A stretch of DNA of 64,000 bases from Streptomyces umbrinus (GTDB lineage Bacteria > Actinomycetota > Actinomycetes > Streptomycetales > Streptomycetaceae): the NCBI RefSeq assembly GCF_030817415.1, contig NZ_JAUSZI010000002.1, positions 682,001 to 746,000 on the forward strand, given 5' to 3'. Position numbers and translations under genes: made by a program. The notes under the pieces were generated by a model. The model had not been told where the DNA came from and searched no databases. It saw nothing but the letters and a program-made list of their open reading frames with translations. Below, in pieces: positions 35,442-44,686 of the stretch. Numbering within the stretch: the first letter of the stretch is position 1; every line of letters starts with the position of its first letter.

Positions 35442-36443
35442 ATGCAGGAGCAACACCTCGACCGACGCCTCTTCCTGCGCGCCACCGCAGCCACCGGAGC
35501 CGCCTTCGCCGTCGGAACGTCGCTGGGCGTCCAGTCGGCTGCCGCAGCACCCGGCGGATTCCCGAACTACACATACACCCGTACGCTTCTGACGCCGTCT
35601 CAGCTGAAGTACAACCCCACCGGCGAGATCATCTTCCCCTGCATCAGAGGCGTCTACGACAAGCTGAGCTCCCCACTCGGCCGCTACTACCTGTACTACG
35701 CGCCGCACGACGCGCCCGGTGGCATCTGCCTGGCTTACGGCAACTCGCTGGAAGGGCCGTTCACGGAGTACCCGTCGAACCCGATCGTCTCCAACAAGTG
35801 GTCCCCGCACTACTCCGTCAGCCATGTCTCCTCCCCCCACGTGCTGTGGAACGCGGACGCCAAGGAGTTCTGGCTGTACTTCCACGGAGAGAACACCACG
35901 ACCCGCCTCGCCCGCTCGGCCGACGGGATCCACTTCACGTACGACAAGGTCGTACTGTCGACGTCCATGCTCCCGGCAGGCACCAACGAGACGTCGTACG
36001 CCCGGGTCTTCCGCCACGACCTGCCCTCACGCGGCGCCCGCTACGTGATGGTCTTCATGCTCAACAACACCACCAACCACCGTGACATCCACTGGGGTTG
36101 GTCCGCCGACGGCCGCACCTGGAGCTACGACCAGCAGCCGCTGATCCGGCACGGAGACGTCGGCGCCGTCAATGTCGGCGGCCCGCACCTTCTCTACCGC
36201 AACAACAGCACCTACGTCGTCTACAACAAGGACAAGGAGAGCGGCGGCGACATCATGATCACCGAGGTCGGCAACGACTTCAGCAAACGCACCCACCTCG
36301 GCGTCTTCTACAACTCGCGCGGCACCGCTCCGGAGAACGGGCGCGCCGCGGCCCCCTCGTTCGGCACCGACGGCGGCGTCCCGTACATGATCTACGAGGC
36401 GGGAGAGAGGCTCTCGGGGGCCATCGCGGTGGCCCGGGGCTGA
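35442..36443 (+). CDS. Tat-exported five-bladed beta-propeller protein, GH43-like
   Basis: 333 residues. The twin-arginine signal DRRLFLRATAATGAAFAVGT with an AAAAPGG cleavage region (about residue 36) directs export of the folded protein. The mature part has repeated propeller-type blades: YYLYYAPHDAPGGICLAYGN, SPHVLWNADAKEFWLYFHGE, ARSADGIHFTYDKVVLS, RDIHWGWSADGRTWSYDQQP and PHLLYRNNSTYVVYNKDKES. This is the pattern of GH43/GH32/GH117-type glycosidases. I cannot place the three catalytic acids confidently. It is the last gene of the LacI-headed unit, and I infer that it releases or binds the extracellular form of the substrate. Confidence 0.72.
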   Translation: MQEQHLDRRLFLRATAATGAAFAVGTSLGVQSAAAAPGGFPNYTYTRTLLTPSQLKYNPTGEIIFPCIRGVYDKLSSPLGRYYLYYAPHDAPGGICLAYGNSLEGPFTEYPSNPIVSNKWSPHYSVSHVSSPHVLWNADAKEFWLYFHGENTTTRLARSADGIHFTYDKVVLSTSMLPAGTNETSYARVFRHDLPSRGARYVMVFMLNNTTNHRDIHWGWSADGRTWSYDQQPLIRHGDVGAVNVGGPHLLYRNNSTYVVYNKDKESGGDIMITEVGNDFSKRTHLGVFYNSRGTAPENGRAAAPSFGTDGGVPYMIYEAGERLSGAIAVARG

Positions 36444-36541
36444 CAACCGGCAAGCCAGGGCGCCCAGTTGGCGGCACATCCGGTGCTGCACGTCGTATAT
36501 CGCGTTGTGGTTCCAGGGGCGCCCGCCATAAGGTCACCGGC

Positions 36542-36904
36542 ATGTCTGTCCGTCTTCGAATGCGTCAAGCACTGCCGGAAGCGATGCGCGCCCGCGACAA
36601 GGCCGCAGTGAGCGCCCTGCGGTCAACACTCGCTGCGCTGGACAACGCCGAGGCGGCGCCCGTGGACGAAGCCGACCTGCGCGGCGTGGCCCTCGAGCAG
36701 TCGCCGGTCGGTGCCGGTGCCACCGAAGTGGTGCGGTGTGAGCTGAGCGAGCGCGGTGTGGTGGATGTCGTGCGCGCCGAGGCCGCCGAGCGACTGGAGG
36801 CCGCGGAGCAGTTGACCGCTCCCGCGCACGCCGACCGAGCCGCACGGCTCCGCGCGGAGGCCGCCCTGCTGCTGGGGTTCCTCGACGGTCCTGACACCGC
36901 GTAG
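36542..36904 (+). CDS. GatB/YqeY-domain-like small protein
   Basis: 120 residues from ATG 36542. MRQALPEAMRARDKAAVSALRSTLAALDNAEAAPVDEADL is the opening of YqeY-type proteins (L-x-x-A-M-x-A-x-D-x-x-x-x-x-LR). The helical C-terminal half is shorter than the usual 150 residues and lacks the GatB tail end, as in many actinomycete copies. YqeY proteins resemble the tRNA-binding tail of GatB, but their role is not settled. Monocistronic. Confidence 0.7.
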   Translation: MSVRLRMRQALPEAMRARDKAAVSALRSTLAALDNAEAAPVDEADLRGVALEQSPVGAGATEVVRCELSERGVVDVVRAEAAERLEAAEQLTAPAHADRAARLRAEAALLLGFLDGPDTA

Positions 36905-37007
36905 GGCACGGCGAGGCATCGCACTTGATCACAGATCTCCTTGAGGACAGACGGCAGCCCATGGCACTGACAGGCATGGGCGCCGACTCACGGATCGGGC
37001 AGCAGCG

Positions 37008-37541
37008 GTGAGCGCCCGCCTGCCCGTCTTCCGTTACCACCCGGACCCGCTCGCCAGCGGATCCATCCGCGCGAGCACCGAGAAGTGCGCCTGCTGCCAC
37101 CGCAGCACGGGATGGATCTACACCGCGACCTTCTACACCGCCCAAGAGGTCGACGGGAGCTTCTGCCCCTGGTGCATCGCCGACGGCAGCGCCGCCGAAC
37201 GGTTCGAAGGTGACTTCATCGACGCCTACGGGCTCGAGGGCATCAGTGACGAGACCCTGGAGGAGGTCGCCCACCGCACCCCCGGCTTCCACGCCTGGCA
37301 GGATCCGCACTGGCTCGTCCACTGCCACGACGCGGCCGCCTTCCTCGGCGAGGTCGGCTGTACCGAGCTGGCAGCACACCCCGATGCTCTCGACCACCTC
37401 CGACTCGACCTGCGCATGAGCGGCCGGCACGACACAGCCCAGGTCGAGCACTTCCTGACGCACCTGGGCGAAGGGGCTTCCGCCATGCTCTTCCGCTGCA
37501 CTGTCTGCGGCACTCATCTCGCTTACGTCGACGCCTCTTAG
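37008..37541 (+). CDS. CbrC-family (UPF0167) protein
   Basis: 177 residues from GTG 37008. It opens LPVFRYHPDPLASGSI and shows two Cys pairs, CACCHRSTGWIY and FCPWCIADGSAAERFEGDF, followed by HRTPGFHAWQDPHWLVHCHD and a third pair, FRCTVCGTHLAYVD, at the C-terminus. This is the CbrC/UPF0167 pattern. CbrC in E. coli is linked to colicin E2 tolerance through the CreBC regulon; the cysteines suggest a zinc-binding protein. No partner genes. Confidence 0.9.
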   Translation: MSARLPVFRYHPDPLASGSIRASTEKCACCHRSTGWIYTATFYTAQEVDGSFCPWCIADGSAAERFEGDFIDAYGLEGISDETLEEVAHRTPGFHAWQDPHWLVHCHDAAAFLGEVGCTELAAHPDALDHLRLDLRMSGRHDTAQVEHFLTHLGEGASAMLFRCTVCGTHLAYVDAS

Positions 37542-37675
37542 CTCGGCACCGGGCACAGCTCAGCCCGACGGCCACCTCAACGCACCGCACAGTGATGAGC
37601 TGAGCGAGCCGGACCAACGCACAGCGCGTTCACACCCGGGCCCGAGCCCGACATCATTCTGTGGAGTCAGCGATG

Positions 37676-38158
37676 TCAGGCCGTGTGCTTGTGCATCACG
37701 TCGAGGTAGTGACGGTCCGGGTGAGGCACGTGGTTGACCCTGCCTGGGAGGCTGAAGACCGCGCAGACGTCAGCGGGCCGGGTGAGGATGCTGGACTGCC
37801 CGCCGAATGTCAGGGCGCCGTTGACGTGATGCTCACAGCCTGCGGTGTCCAATGCTGCGACCAGTTCCTCGCTGAGTACCGTGGCCTCGAACGACTCCGA
37901 GTCGGGCAGGACGAGATCGGGAAGCTTGGCGGTCGAGCCGGGCCAGAGGCTAATCCAGATGCCGCTGACCGCCCGCCGGGTGACAACAAGCTGCAGCCCG
38001 TCCCAGGAGTACGGGTAGCCGTCGACGTCGGGCCCCTTCATGAGGATGGCAGGGTGTGGACGCCCCCGACCGAGGAGGTCCTCAGCGTCGGTCAGGGGCA
38101 TTCCGCAGTGGAGAGGGCCGATCCGGCCGGTGCGGGCAAAGGCGACGAGGACGTCCAT
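37676..38158 (-). CDS. Protein of unknown function
   Basis: 160 residues if started at ATG 38158 (MDVLVAFARTGRIGPLHCGM); the open frame extends further upstream but loses protein character there. It is a soluble alpha/beta protein with PLTDAEDLLGRGRPHPAILM, GYPYSWDGLQLVV and LPDSESFEATVLSEELVAAL. The 'F-x-x-T-G-x-I-GP-L-x-CG-M-x-x-x-E-A-x-x-LLG' opening is common in a group of uncharacterised Streptomyces proteins that often occur singly near toxin/immunity loci, so an immunity-type role is possible but not shown. No operon partner. Confidence 0.62.
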   Translation of the reverse strand: MDVLVAFARTGRIGPLHCGMPLTDAEDLLGRGRPHPAILMKGPDVDGYPYSWDGLQLVVTRRAVSGIWISLWPGSTAKLPDLVLPDSESFEATVLSEELVAALDTAGCEHHVNGALTFGGQSSILTRPADVCAVFSLPGRVNHVPHPDRHYLDVMHKHTA

Positions 38159-38394
38159 CAAGGTGACGGCAGTGACTGTGACATGCTCCCGGGCCGGTTC
38201 GCACTCCGGTATCGGCTCGGCCTCGAGATCTCTCGCCGGCTCTGCTCGGCGCACTCGACGAGGTGAAGACCATAGCGGCCAACGCTCGGCAGTCGGCGGG
38301 TGGATGGGCCCCTCCCCCAGCGATGCCGCTCGAGCCTGCTGCGAATACCGCAGACGGCCAAAGTGGCGGTGTGGGACCTTCCCGCAGCGCACTC

Positions 38395-39132
38395 CTACTG
38401 TGGTCGCATCAGCGCCAAGTCCTCACCCCATGCATCCAGCACCGCGCTGTGCCCGGCCCGGCGGGCCACCGCCTCGACCTGGGCGAAGAGACGACGCTGT
38501 GTGGGCACGTCGCCCCTTCCTGAGATGCGGTCCACAGCGTCGAGCAGCATGCCGGTGTCCCAGCCTGGCAGCGGGAATCGGGCAAGCTCCCATTCCAGGT
38601 ACTTGTTGTAGGGGCGGGGGCGACGGTCGAGGGCGAAGAGCAACTCCAGCAGAAACCGGATGCTGTCGGCGGCGTCGAGCCGTGCCGCGAGCGCATGTCC
38701 GTCGCGGGCGTTCTTGACCGAGCGGTAGAGGGAGTTGGCGTAGGCATCGAGCCACTCGCCCGCCTCCCGGAAGGCATCATCGGCGTCGAGCCGTGCCTTG
38801 CCGGCCAGGATCTGGGCGAGGCCTCCGTCGAGCCGGTCGAGCACGATCCGCGCGCGGGCGAGGGCGTACCGCTCGAAGCCGGGCATGCCGGCGGCGTGGA
38901 ACTCGTCGAGGGAGAGGATGACGAGGTCGAGGTCTGGGGTGCGGTGCCCCGTGAACCGGGTGAGGGCCGTCGTCGCTCCATCGGCGAGGACGACGTACAG
39001 GTCGTGGTCGGAGTACTCGGTGGTCATGCCCTCGTGGGCGCGGGAACCCTTGAGGACGAGGCCGACGACAGCTGGATCAGTGGCGGCACGTTCGACAAAC
39101 GCGTCGTATGTGATGGGCTGTTGAGCAGTCAT
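38395..39132 (-). CDS. Nucleotidyltransferase-fold protein
   Basis: 245 residues from ATG 39132. The N-terminal part has GLVLKGSRAHEGMTTEYSDH-DLYVV, the GS-x(10-13)-D-x-D pattern of minimal nucleotidyltransferases, with a third acidic residue in DLDLVILS. The C-terminal part is helical (AGEWLDAYANSLYRSVKNAR, RFLLELLFALDRRPRPYNKY), as in aminoglycoside- or lincosamide-type adenylyltransferases. The Y-N-K-Y-L-E-W stretch is typical of that helical domain. The substrate is unknown; resistance is possible but not inferable. Confidence 0.75.
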   Translation of the reverse strand: MTAQQPITYDAFVERAATDPAVVGLVLKGSRAHEGMTTEYSDHDLYVVLADGATTALTRFTGHRTPDLDLVILSLDEFHAAGMPGFERYALARARIVLDRLDGGLAQILAGKARLDADDAFREAGEWLDAYANSLYRSVKNARDGHALAARLDAADSIRFLLELLFALDRRPRPYNKYLEWELARFPLPGWDTGMLLDAVDRISGRGDVPTQRRLFAQVEAVARRAGHSAVLDAWGEDLALMRPQ

Positions 39133-39337
39133 TGCGCGGTCTCCGGTGGTGTGATGACGGACATGCCGGCCGGGCGACCCGAAACTCATCGGGGTCACCG
39201 ACACCGTCTGCGGCGGCGCTTGGCCGCCACCTGGAAGATCAACGCACCTGCCGACCCTACCGCCCTCCGCCGGTCGGCCCAGGGGTCTCGCATACGGCCG
39301 TCTCAGGCACGGCACGTACGCAGGGTGCTGAGGTGGG

Positions 39338-40585
39338 TCATACGGCCCGGGCTCCTTCGGCCGACACAGCGGGCTCAGGGGCCGACAGATGTATTCGTTT
39401 GGGCAGCAAGAGCGGAGTGGCGAGCAGGAGAACTCCGGACAAGGTGATCGCGGCGAGCGGGCTTGTGAGGGTGGCGAGGATGCCCCAGATCACCATCAGG
39501 GCAGCTTGGAGGAGTTTGCTGATGGCGCTCCAGGTACTGAGGACTTGGGCGGTGCGGTCCACTGGGGTCCGCTGCAGGCGTTCTGTCGCGTAGATCGGGT
39601 TGAAGATGCCCATACAGGTGATCAGCAGGCCCTCGACGATGATCACGGTGAGCAGTCCGGGGATGCCGGGTCGGACGAACGCGAGACCGAGCGGGAAGAG
39701 CGATCGCAGCCAGCCGAACACGGTCATGATCCGGTACCGGCCGTAGCGGGTCACTAGGCGCGCGGAGAGGCGGGCGCCCACGAAGCCGCCGAGTGCCGGG
39801 ATACCGAAGGCGAGACCGTATTGCCAGGCCGGGAAGTGGTACTGGCCCAGCAGGAGGACGGACAGGAGCGGGGCGGTGGCCATGATGAGGCCGCCGACCA
39901 GGATCGAGTTGAGGAACAGGCGCCTCAGTGCGCGGTCGCGGAGGATGAACCGCCACCCGCAGAGAAGGTCGGCTCCGCGCAACCTGGTGGCCCGGTCGCG
40001 GGGTGCCGCGATGTCGCCTCCGCGGATGCGGAGGACCCCGAGTGCGGACAGCAGGTAGCTGAGGGCGTCGGCCATGACCGTGACGACCGGGCCGAGCAAC
40101 CCGATGAGTGCGCCGCCGAGGGGCGGGCCCGCCGCGGTCGCCACCCAGCTCGTGCCCTCGAATCTCCCGTTCGCCACGAGGAGTTGATCGCCACGGACGA
40201 GATGCTTCAGATACGCGCCGGATGCGGCGGAGAAGGCGATGCTCGCGGTCCCGGAGATGACCGAGACAACCAACAGTTGGCCGTACGAAAGCAGGCCGAG
40301 GACGTACGCGATCGGGATGCTTGCCACCGCGACGAACCGGATCAGGTCCATCGCGATCATCACCGGACGCTTGGCCCGGTGCTCGACCCACGGCCCGAGC
40401 GAGAACGCGACGACCGCCGCGACGGCGAGCCCGGCCGCCTCCAGCACCGACACGGCGAATGCCGACGCGTGCAGCACTTGGACTGCGATCAGCGGGAACG
40501 CGCCAAAGGCAAGCCACGTACCGTATGTACTGACGGCGTAGGCCGACCACAGCCAACCGAAACTGCGCCCCAACCGCACGCGCAT
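39338..40585 (-). CDS. MFS transporter
   Basis: 415 residues from ATG 40585 with twelve predicted membrane helices. Features of the MFS_3/enterobactin-exporter-like subgroup are the opening SFGWLWSAYAVSTYGTWLAF, the loop 2-3 motif GPWVEHRAKRPVMIAMDLIR (motif A variant) and its repeat in the second half, ARLSARLVTRYGRYRIMTVF. Likely a drug or metabolite exporter of the inner membrane. It is divergent from a LysR gene (40709), 123 bp apart, so LysR control is likely. Confidence 0.88.
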   Translation of the reverse strand: MRVRLGRSFGWLWSAYAVSTYGTWLAFGAFPLIAVQVLHASAFAVSVLEAAGLAVAAVVAFSLGPWVEHRAKRPVMIAMDLIRFVAVASIPIAYVLGLLSYGQLLVVSVISGTASIAFSAASGAYLKHLVRGDQLLVANGRFEGTSWVATAAGPPLGGALIGLLGPVVTVMADALSYLLSALGVLRIRGGDIAAPRDRATRLRGADLLCGWRFILRDRALRRLFLNSILVGGLIMATAPLLSVLLLGQYHFPAWQYGLAFGIPALGGFVGARLSARLVTRYGRYRIMTVFGWLRSLFPLGLAFVRPGIPGLLTVIIVEGLLITCMGIFNPIYATERLQRTPVDRTAQVLSTWSAISKLLQAALMVIWGILATLTSPLAAITLSGVLLLATPLLLPKRIHLSAPEPAVSAEGARAV

Positions 40586-40708
40586 GCGTCTCCCTCGCGA
40601 CAACCGATGTTCGGGTCGCTGAATCACACCGGACCCACCCCTGCGGGATCAAACAACCGGATCCCGGGCGAGCCACAACCATCCGTTGGGCACGTCTATG
40701 CTCGATCA

Positions 40709-41677
40709 ATGGATACCGAGGCGGTGCGATCGTTCGTCCGCGCTGCCGAGCTCGGGCAGCTGCAACACGCGGCCGACGAGCTCGGCGTAACGCAACAGGC
40801 CGTGTCGAAGCGGATCGCAACGCTTGAGCGCGAACTCAACGTCCGGTTGTTCACCCGCACCGCCCGAGGGGTCGAGCTGACACTCGACGGCCAGGCCTTC
40901 CTCCCACACGCCCGGAGCATCGTCACGGGTGTCGATCGCGCCATCACCGCGATCAGACCGGGCTCGCGGGCCCTTCGGATCGACGTTCTCGGCCTGCGAT
41001 CCGCGCAGGCCGTCGTCCTGCACGACTACTGGCGGTCGCATCCCGAGACCGACCTCGACGTGGTGACCCTCAGGGTCAACGATCCGCGCCTGGCGGTCGC
41101 CGCCGTCCAAGCAGGCGATATCGACGCGTCGTTCCGCTCGGTCACCGACCCTGCCACACTGCCGCGCGACGTGCAGATGATCCACGCCTTCGACTCCCCG
41201 CTGGAACTCCTCGTCGGCCCGAGGCACCCGCTCGCCTCCGCACGGACACTGACACCGGCCCAGCTGCGCCGACACCGGATCTGGGTGCCGGGTATCGCGC
41301 CGCGAAGCGAATGGGCGGAGTTCTACGATCAGCTCGCCACCGACTTCGACCTCCGCATCGACGCCGCGGGCCCGAACTTCGGCAACGAGGTACTCCTCGA
41401 CATCCTCGCGGACTCCGCGGACGTGGCAACCCTCGTGGGCTCGCGCGACCGGTACATCTGGCCGACGAACCACGACCTGCGCCGTATCCCGATCGAGAAT
41501 CCGACGCTCGCGTACCCGCTCTCGCTCATCCTCCCCCGAGAGAATCCACACCCCGGACTCCGGGCAATCATCAGCCACCTCGGCAGCCTGACCCCGCTCC
41601 CTGAGACGGCCTGGCGCCCCTCCTGGGCAACAACACCACGCCGCGGCGACGGAGCCGTCGAACACACCTCACGCTAA
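40709..41677 (+). CDS. LysR-family transcriptional regulator
   Basis: 322 residues from ATG 40709. The winged-HTH domain reads MDTEAVRSFVRAAELGQLQH, then AADELGVTQQAVSKRIATLE and LFTRTARGVELTLDGQAFLP, the classic LysR N-terminus. A periplasmic-binding-like effector domain follows (LRIDVLGLRSAQAVVL to about 300), with a short charged tail. It is divergent from the MFS gene and probably controls it in response to the exported compound. Confidence 0.93.
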   Translation: MDTEAVRSFVRAAELGQLQHAADELGVTQQAVSKRIATLERELNVRLFTRTARGVELTLDGQAFLPHARSIVTGVDRAITAIRPGSRALRIDVLGLRSAQAVVLHDYWRSHPETDLDVVTLRVNDPRLAVAAVQAGDIDASFRSVTDPATLPRDVQMIHAFDSPLELLVGPRHPLASARTLTPAQLRRHRIWVPGIAPRSEWAEFYDQLATDFDLRIDAAGPNFGNEVLLDILADSADVATLVGSRDRYIWPTNHDLRRIPIENPTLAYPLSLILPRENPHPGLRAIISHLGSLTPLPETAWRPSWATTPRRGDGAVEHTSR

Positions 41678-41722
41678 CGGTCGAGGGCCGCAAGGACAGC
41701 TGCAAGCGCCTGCAGAAAGGAA

Positions 41723-42355
41723 TCAGGGCCTGCGCAGCAGCCACTGCCCGAACGTCCGACGCCTGGACCGCACCACAACGCGGCCGAAGGCCTTCATACC
41801 GACCAGCTCCACTCGCAGAGTGACCGGCGCGTCAGGATTCGTCGGAGTCTGACGGTACTTGACCTTGCTGTGCACCAGCTGCAGACCGTCGGTATCGACC
41901 ACGACGCCCGGCCTCGTAACCAGGGTCAGGGTCTTGCCCGTCATGCCCACGTCGATCCGCAAGGTGTCGTGCGTAATCACTGCGTCAGTGAAGTCGAGTG
42001 TCACCTCGCAGAACGTCACCGCGAGTTCCATCCTCCGCGGCACCACCCAGCGTCCCAGGCGCTCGATCGCGCCGCTGTGGACCTGTTCGATCCGGACCAC
42101 GTCCTTGACATCTGCCACGGTCGTGCCGGTCGTGGCCGAGACGGGCGGCAAGTCGGCGGTGAGCGTGGCCAGTTCACTCAGAGTCCGCGCCGACAGGGCG
42201 GCTTCCAGGCGCTCGTCCAACTCGTCCGCGGTCAGGAGGCCGTCCCCCGCCGCGATCCGCAGCACATCCACCACCCGGTCCCGGTCCGCATGGGAGGCTC
42301 GCAGCTCGGGCGACGAGCCGGAGTGCTTCCCGGTGGGCGAAATCTCTCCCGGCAT
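41723..42355 (-). CDS. DUF1707 (SHOCT-like) domain protein
   Basis: 210 residues from ATG 42355. The DUF1707 motif RASHADRDRVVDVLRIAAGD-GLLTADELDERLEAALSART lies at about residues 18-57. A beta-rich C-terminal domain follows (LGRWVVPRRMELAVTFCEVT, LTLVTRPGVVVDTDGLQLVH) of the 'cell wall-active antibiotics response LiaF-like' type. No membrane segment. Such proteins are widespread in actinomycetes and their function is unknown. Tail-to-tail with the LysR gene (45-bp gap). Confidence 0.88.
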   Translation of the reverse strand: MPGEISPTGKHSGSSPELRASHADRDRVVDVLRIAAGDGLLTADELDERLEAALSARTLSELATLTADLPPVSATTGTTVADVKDVVRIEQVHSGAIERLGRWVVPRRMELAVTFCEVTLDFTDAVITHDTLRIDVGMTGKTLTLVTRPGVVVDTDGLQLVHSKVKYRQTPTNPDAPVTLRVELVGMKAFGRVVVRSRRRTFGQWLLRRP

Positions 42356-42777
42356 GCTTCCGTCCTGGTCCTGTCGAACGTCTGCGCGCGACGCGGGCAG
42401 CGGCGCGAATAGAAGACTAACGCCATATCGCGACATGGCCCCCAGACCCAGGGAGCCGGGACACGCCAACAACTGCACCATCGGCCTCGCCGAGGCCACC
42501 AAGCCGGTCTCGTCCGGCCCCAAGCCCGGCGACTCCGGCTCACCGGTGTTCAGGGCACTCACCCAGAAATCCTGAGAACGGCCGGGGAAGCACACACAGA
42601 CCCGACCCGCCACTACGGGGGGAAGTGACGGGCCGGGCCTGGTGTCCACGGTGCCACACTCGTCCCCGGCGCGCGCGGTCTCCGGGGGAAGTCGCCCAGG
42701 ATCAAGGGAGTCGTCCCTGCTCCGCGGCCTGATTCTTTGGGGTCGGGCCGGTCCGAGCCCGGTTACCGTAGGGCGCC

Positions 42778-43602
42778 ATGAAGGTCCTGATCATCGGCGG
42801 CAGCGGTTTCCTCGGTACGGAACTGGTGCGCCAGGCGACAGCCGCGGGCTGGGAGACAGCCGCGACGTACTGTTCCCGTCCCGGCGGCACTGCCGGGGCC
42901 TCGTGGCACCGGCTCGATCTTCGCGCCGCCGGGCACATCGACGAGGTACTGGCCGCGGTGGCCCCCAGTGCCGTCATCGACGCAACGAGCGGAGGGAGCG
43001 ACTGGGCGGTCACCGCCGACGGCTCGATCCGCGTGGCGATGGCCGCGATGCGACGCGGTTGCCGCCTGGTCCACGTCTCCAGCGACGCGGTGTTCTCCGG
43101 TTCCCGGATTCGCTACGACGAGACCTGCCTGCCCGACCCGGTCACCCCGTACGGCGCGGCCAAGGCCGCCGCCGAGACCGCGGTGCGGCTCCTGGCGCCG
43201 AGCGCCGCGGTCGCCCGTACGTCGTTGATCATCGGACGCGGCGGATCCGTGCACGAGCGCCTGGTGCACGCCCTGGCCGCCGGCACACACGACGGCGTCC
43301 TGTTCACCGACGACGTCCGCTGCCCGGTCCACGTAGAAGATCTGGCTTCCGCGCTGCTGGAGCTCGCGGTGTCGGATCATGACGGCATGTTCCACCTTGC
43401 CGGAGCGGACGCGCTCAGTCGCCACGAACTCGGCGTACTCATCGCCCGACGCGACGGACTCGACGCGGCCCGGCTACCTGCCGGGCGCCGGGCCGACAGC
43501 CTCATGCCCGGCCCCCTCGACGTCCGCCTCGACAGCGGCGCCACCCAGGAACGCGTACGCACACGGCTGCGGGGAGCCGGCCAGTTCCTCCAGGTCCGGT
43601 AG
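42778..43602 (+). CDS. SDR-type NAD(P)-dependent oxidoreductase, RmlD-like
   Basis: 274 residues. The extended-SDR nucleotide loop is MKVLIIGGSGFLGTELVRQA (G-x-x-G-x-x-G). The active-site pair is in TPYGAAKAAAET (Y-x3-K), preceded by LVHVSSDAVFSG, the 'VS-x-D-x-VF-G' segment characteristic of dTDP-4-dehydrorhamnose reductases. The C-terminal half has HVEDLASALLELA and FHLAGADALSRHELG. Sugar-nucleotide reduction is plausible, but no rml genes are near. It converges on the LLM gene with 12 bp between stops. Confidence 0.85.
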   Translation: MKVLIIGGSGFLGTELVRQATAAGWETAATYCSRPGGTAGASWHRLDLRAAGHIDEVLAAVAPSAVIDATSGGSDWAVTADGSIRVAMAAMRRGCRLVHVSSDAVFSGSRIRYDETCLPDPVTPYGAAKAAAETAVRLLAPSAAVARTSLIIGRGGSVHERLVHALAAGTHDGVLFTDDVRCPVHVEDLASALLELAVSDHDGMFHLAGADALSRHELGVLIARRDGLDAARLPAGRRADSLMPGPLDVRLDSGATQERVRTRLRGAGQFLQVR

Positions 43603-43614
43603 ACGCCCGACGCG

Positions 43615-44481
43615 CTACAGGACCGGCGGGCCCTGTTCGATGCGGCGCAGCACCGGGGCGAGCCGGTCCAGTGTTTCGCTGGTCTGGATCTGCCGTTCGT
43701 CCCACCAGGTGGCGCCCGCCTCGGCCAACGGGCCGATGAGATCGCGGGTCCTGGCCACGTCGTCGCCCGGTGTGGCACCGCCGAGGACGATCTCGAACGG
43801 GGTGCCGGACCGGTCCTCGCGCTGCTTGCGAACGTATGCGACCAGGTCATGGACCTGATCGACAGGCGGTACGTGGCCGTGCCTGGCATCGGCGAACAGT
43901 GGGACCACGCCGTCCCAGCGGGCGGCCCGGCGCATGGGCGGGCGGTTGGGCCAGAAGCCGGCGACCCAGACCGGCGGCCGAGGGCGCTGCACCGTGGCGG
44001 GCAGCAAGGTCACGTCCCGTACCTCGTAGTGCCGTCCTTCGTGGTTGACCGGCTTGCCCGACCAGTAGCGCTGGAGCAGGTCCAGGCCCTCGTCCAGCCG
44101 CTCGGCCAGTACCTTCGGGTCGGTGGTGTCGCCGAAGCTCGCGTACTCGTCCTCCACGGGCCCGCCCAGCCCCGTGGCGAAGGTGACCCGGCCGCCGCTC
44201 ACGGCGTCCAAGGTGGCCACCTGGCGGGCGAGTTGCTGCGGGCGCCGCCGGGCGACGGGGGTGACCAGCGTGCCCAGCCTGATCCGGGACGTCGCCAGTG
44301 CGGCGGCGGTCAGCAGCATCCAGGGGTCCCCGAACGGTCTGCCCCCGTGCTTGCGGTGCAGCACGTGATCCCAGACGAACAGCCCGTCCCACCCTGCCTG
44401 TTCGGCCGCCGCGGCCACCTTCGCCACGGTTCTGGGATCGGCGAAGTCACCGAAGTTCGGAATGTTCACCGAGAATCGCAT
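43615..44481 (-). CDS. LLM-class flavin-dependent oxidoreductase
   Basis: 288 residues from ATG 44481 (MRFSVNIPNFGDFADPRTVA). TIM-barrel luciferase-like features are AEQAGWDGLFVWDHVL, SRIRLGTLVTPVARRRPQQL and ARQVATLDAVSGGRVTFATG. This is the F420- or FMN-dependent subfamily; the short length and the 'VTPVARRRP' block favour the F420-type group common in actinomycetes. The substrate is not inferable. Monocistronic, divergent from the CPBP protease gene. Confidence 0.9.
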   Translation of the reverse strand: MRFSVNIPNFGDFADPRTVAKVAAAAEQAGWDGLFVWDHVLHRKHGGRPFGDPWMLLTAAALATSRIRLGTLVTPVARRRPQQLARQVATLDAVSGGRVTFATGLGGPVEDEYASFGDTTDPKVLAERLDEGLDLLQRYWSGKPVNHEGRHYEVRDVTLLPATVQRPRPPVWVAGFWPNRPPMRRAARWDGVVPLFADARHGHVPPVDQVHDLVAYVRKQREDRSGTPFEIVLGGATPGDDVARTRDLIGPLAEAGATWWDERQIQTSETLDRLAPVLRRIEQGPPVL

Positions 44482-44686
44482 CCCCGCATCGTGCTGCACG
44501 GCACCTGGACCGGCAACCGAAATTCCTGCCGGGCTCTGCGCCCTGTACCGGCGGGCCGGTATGCCCTGTCCCCCGAGAGAGCTACGCACAGGTGTCCACC
44601 GAGCGGTGACGATTCCGGGTCGCCGGATCCATAGCTTTCTACACAGCCCGCAGCACTCAGGTCGCGGCTCTGGAGTAGGAGTTCTC

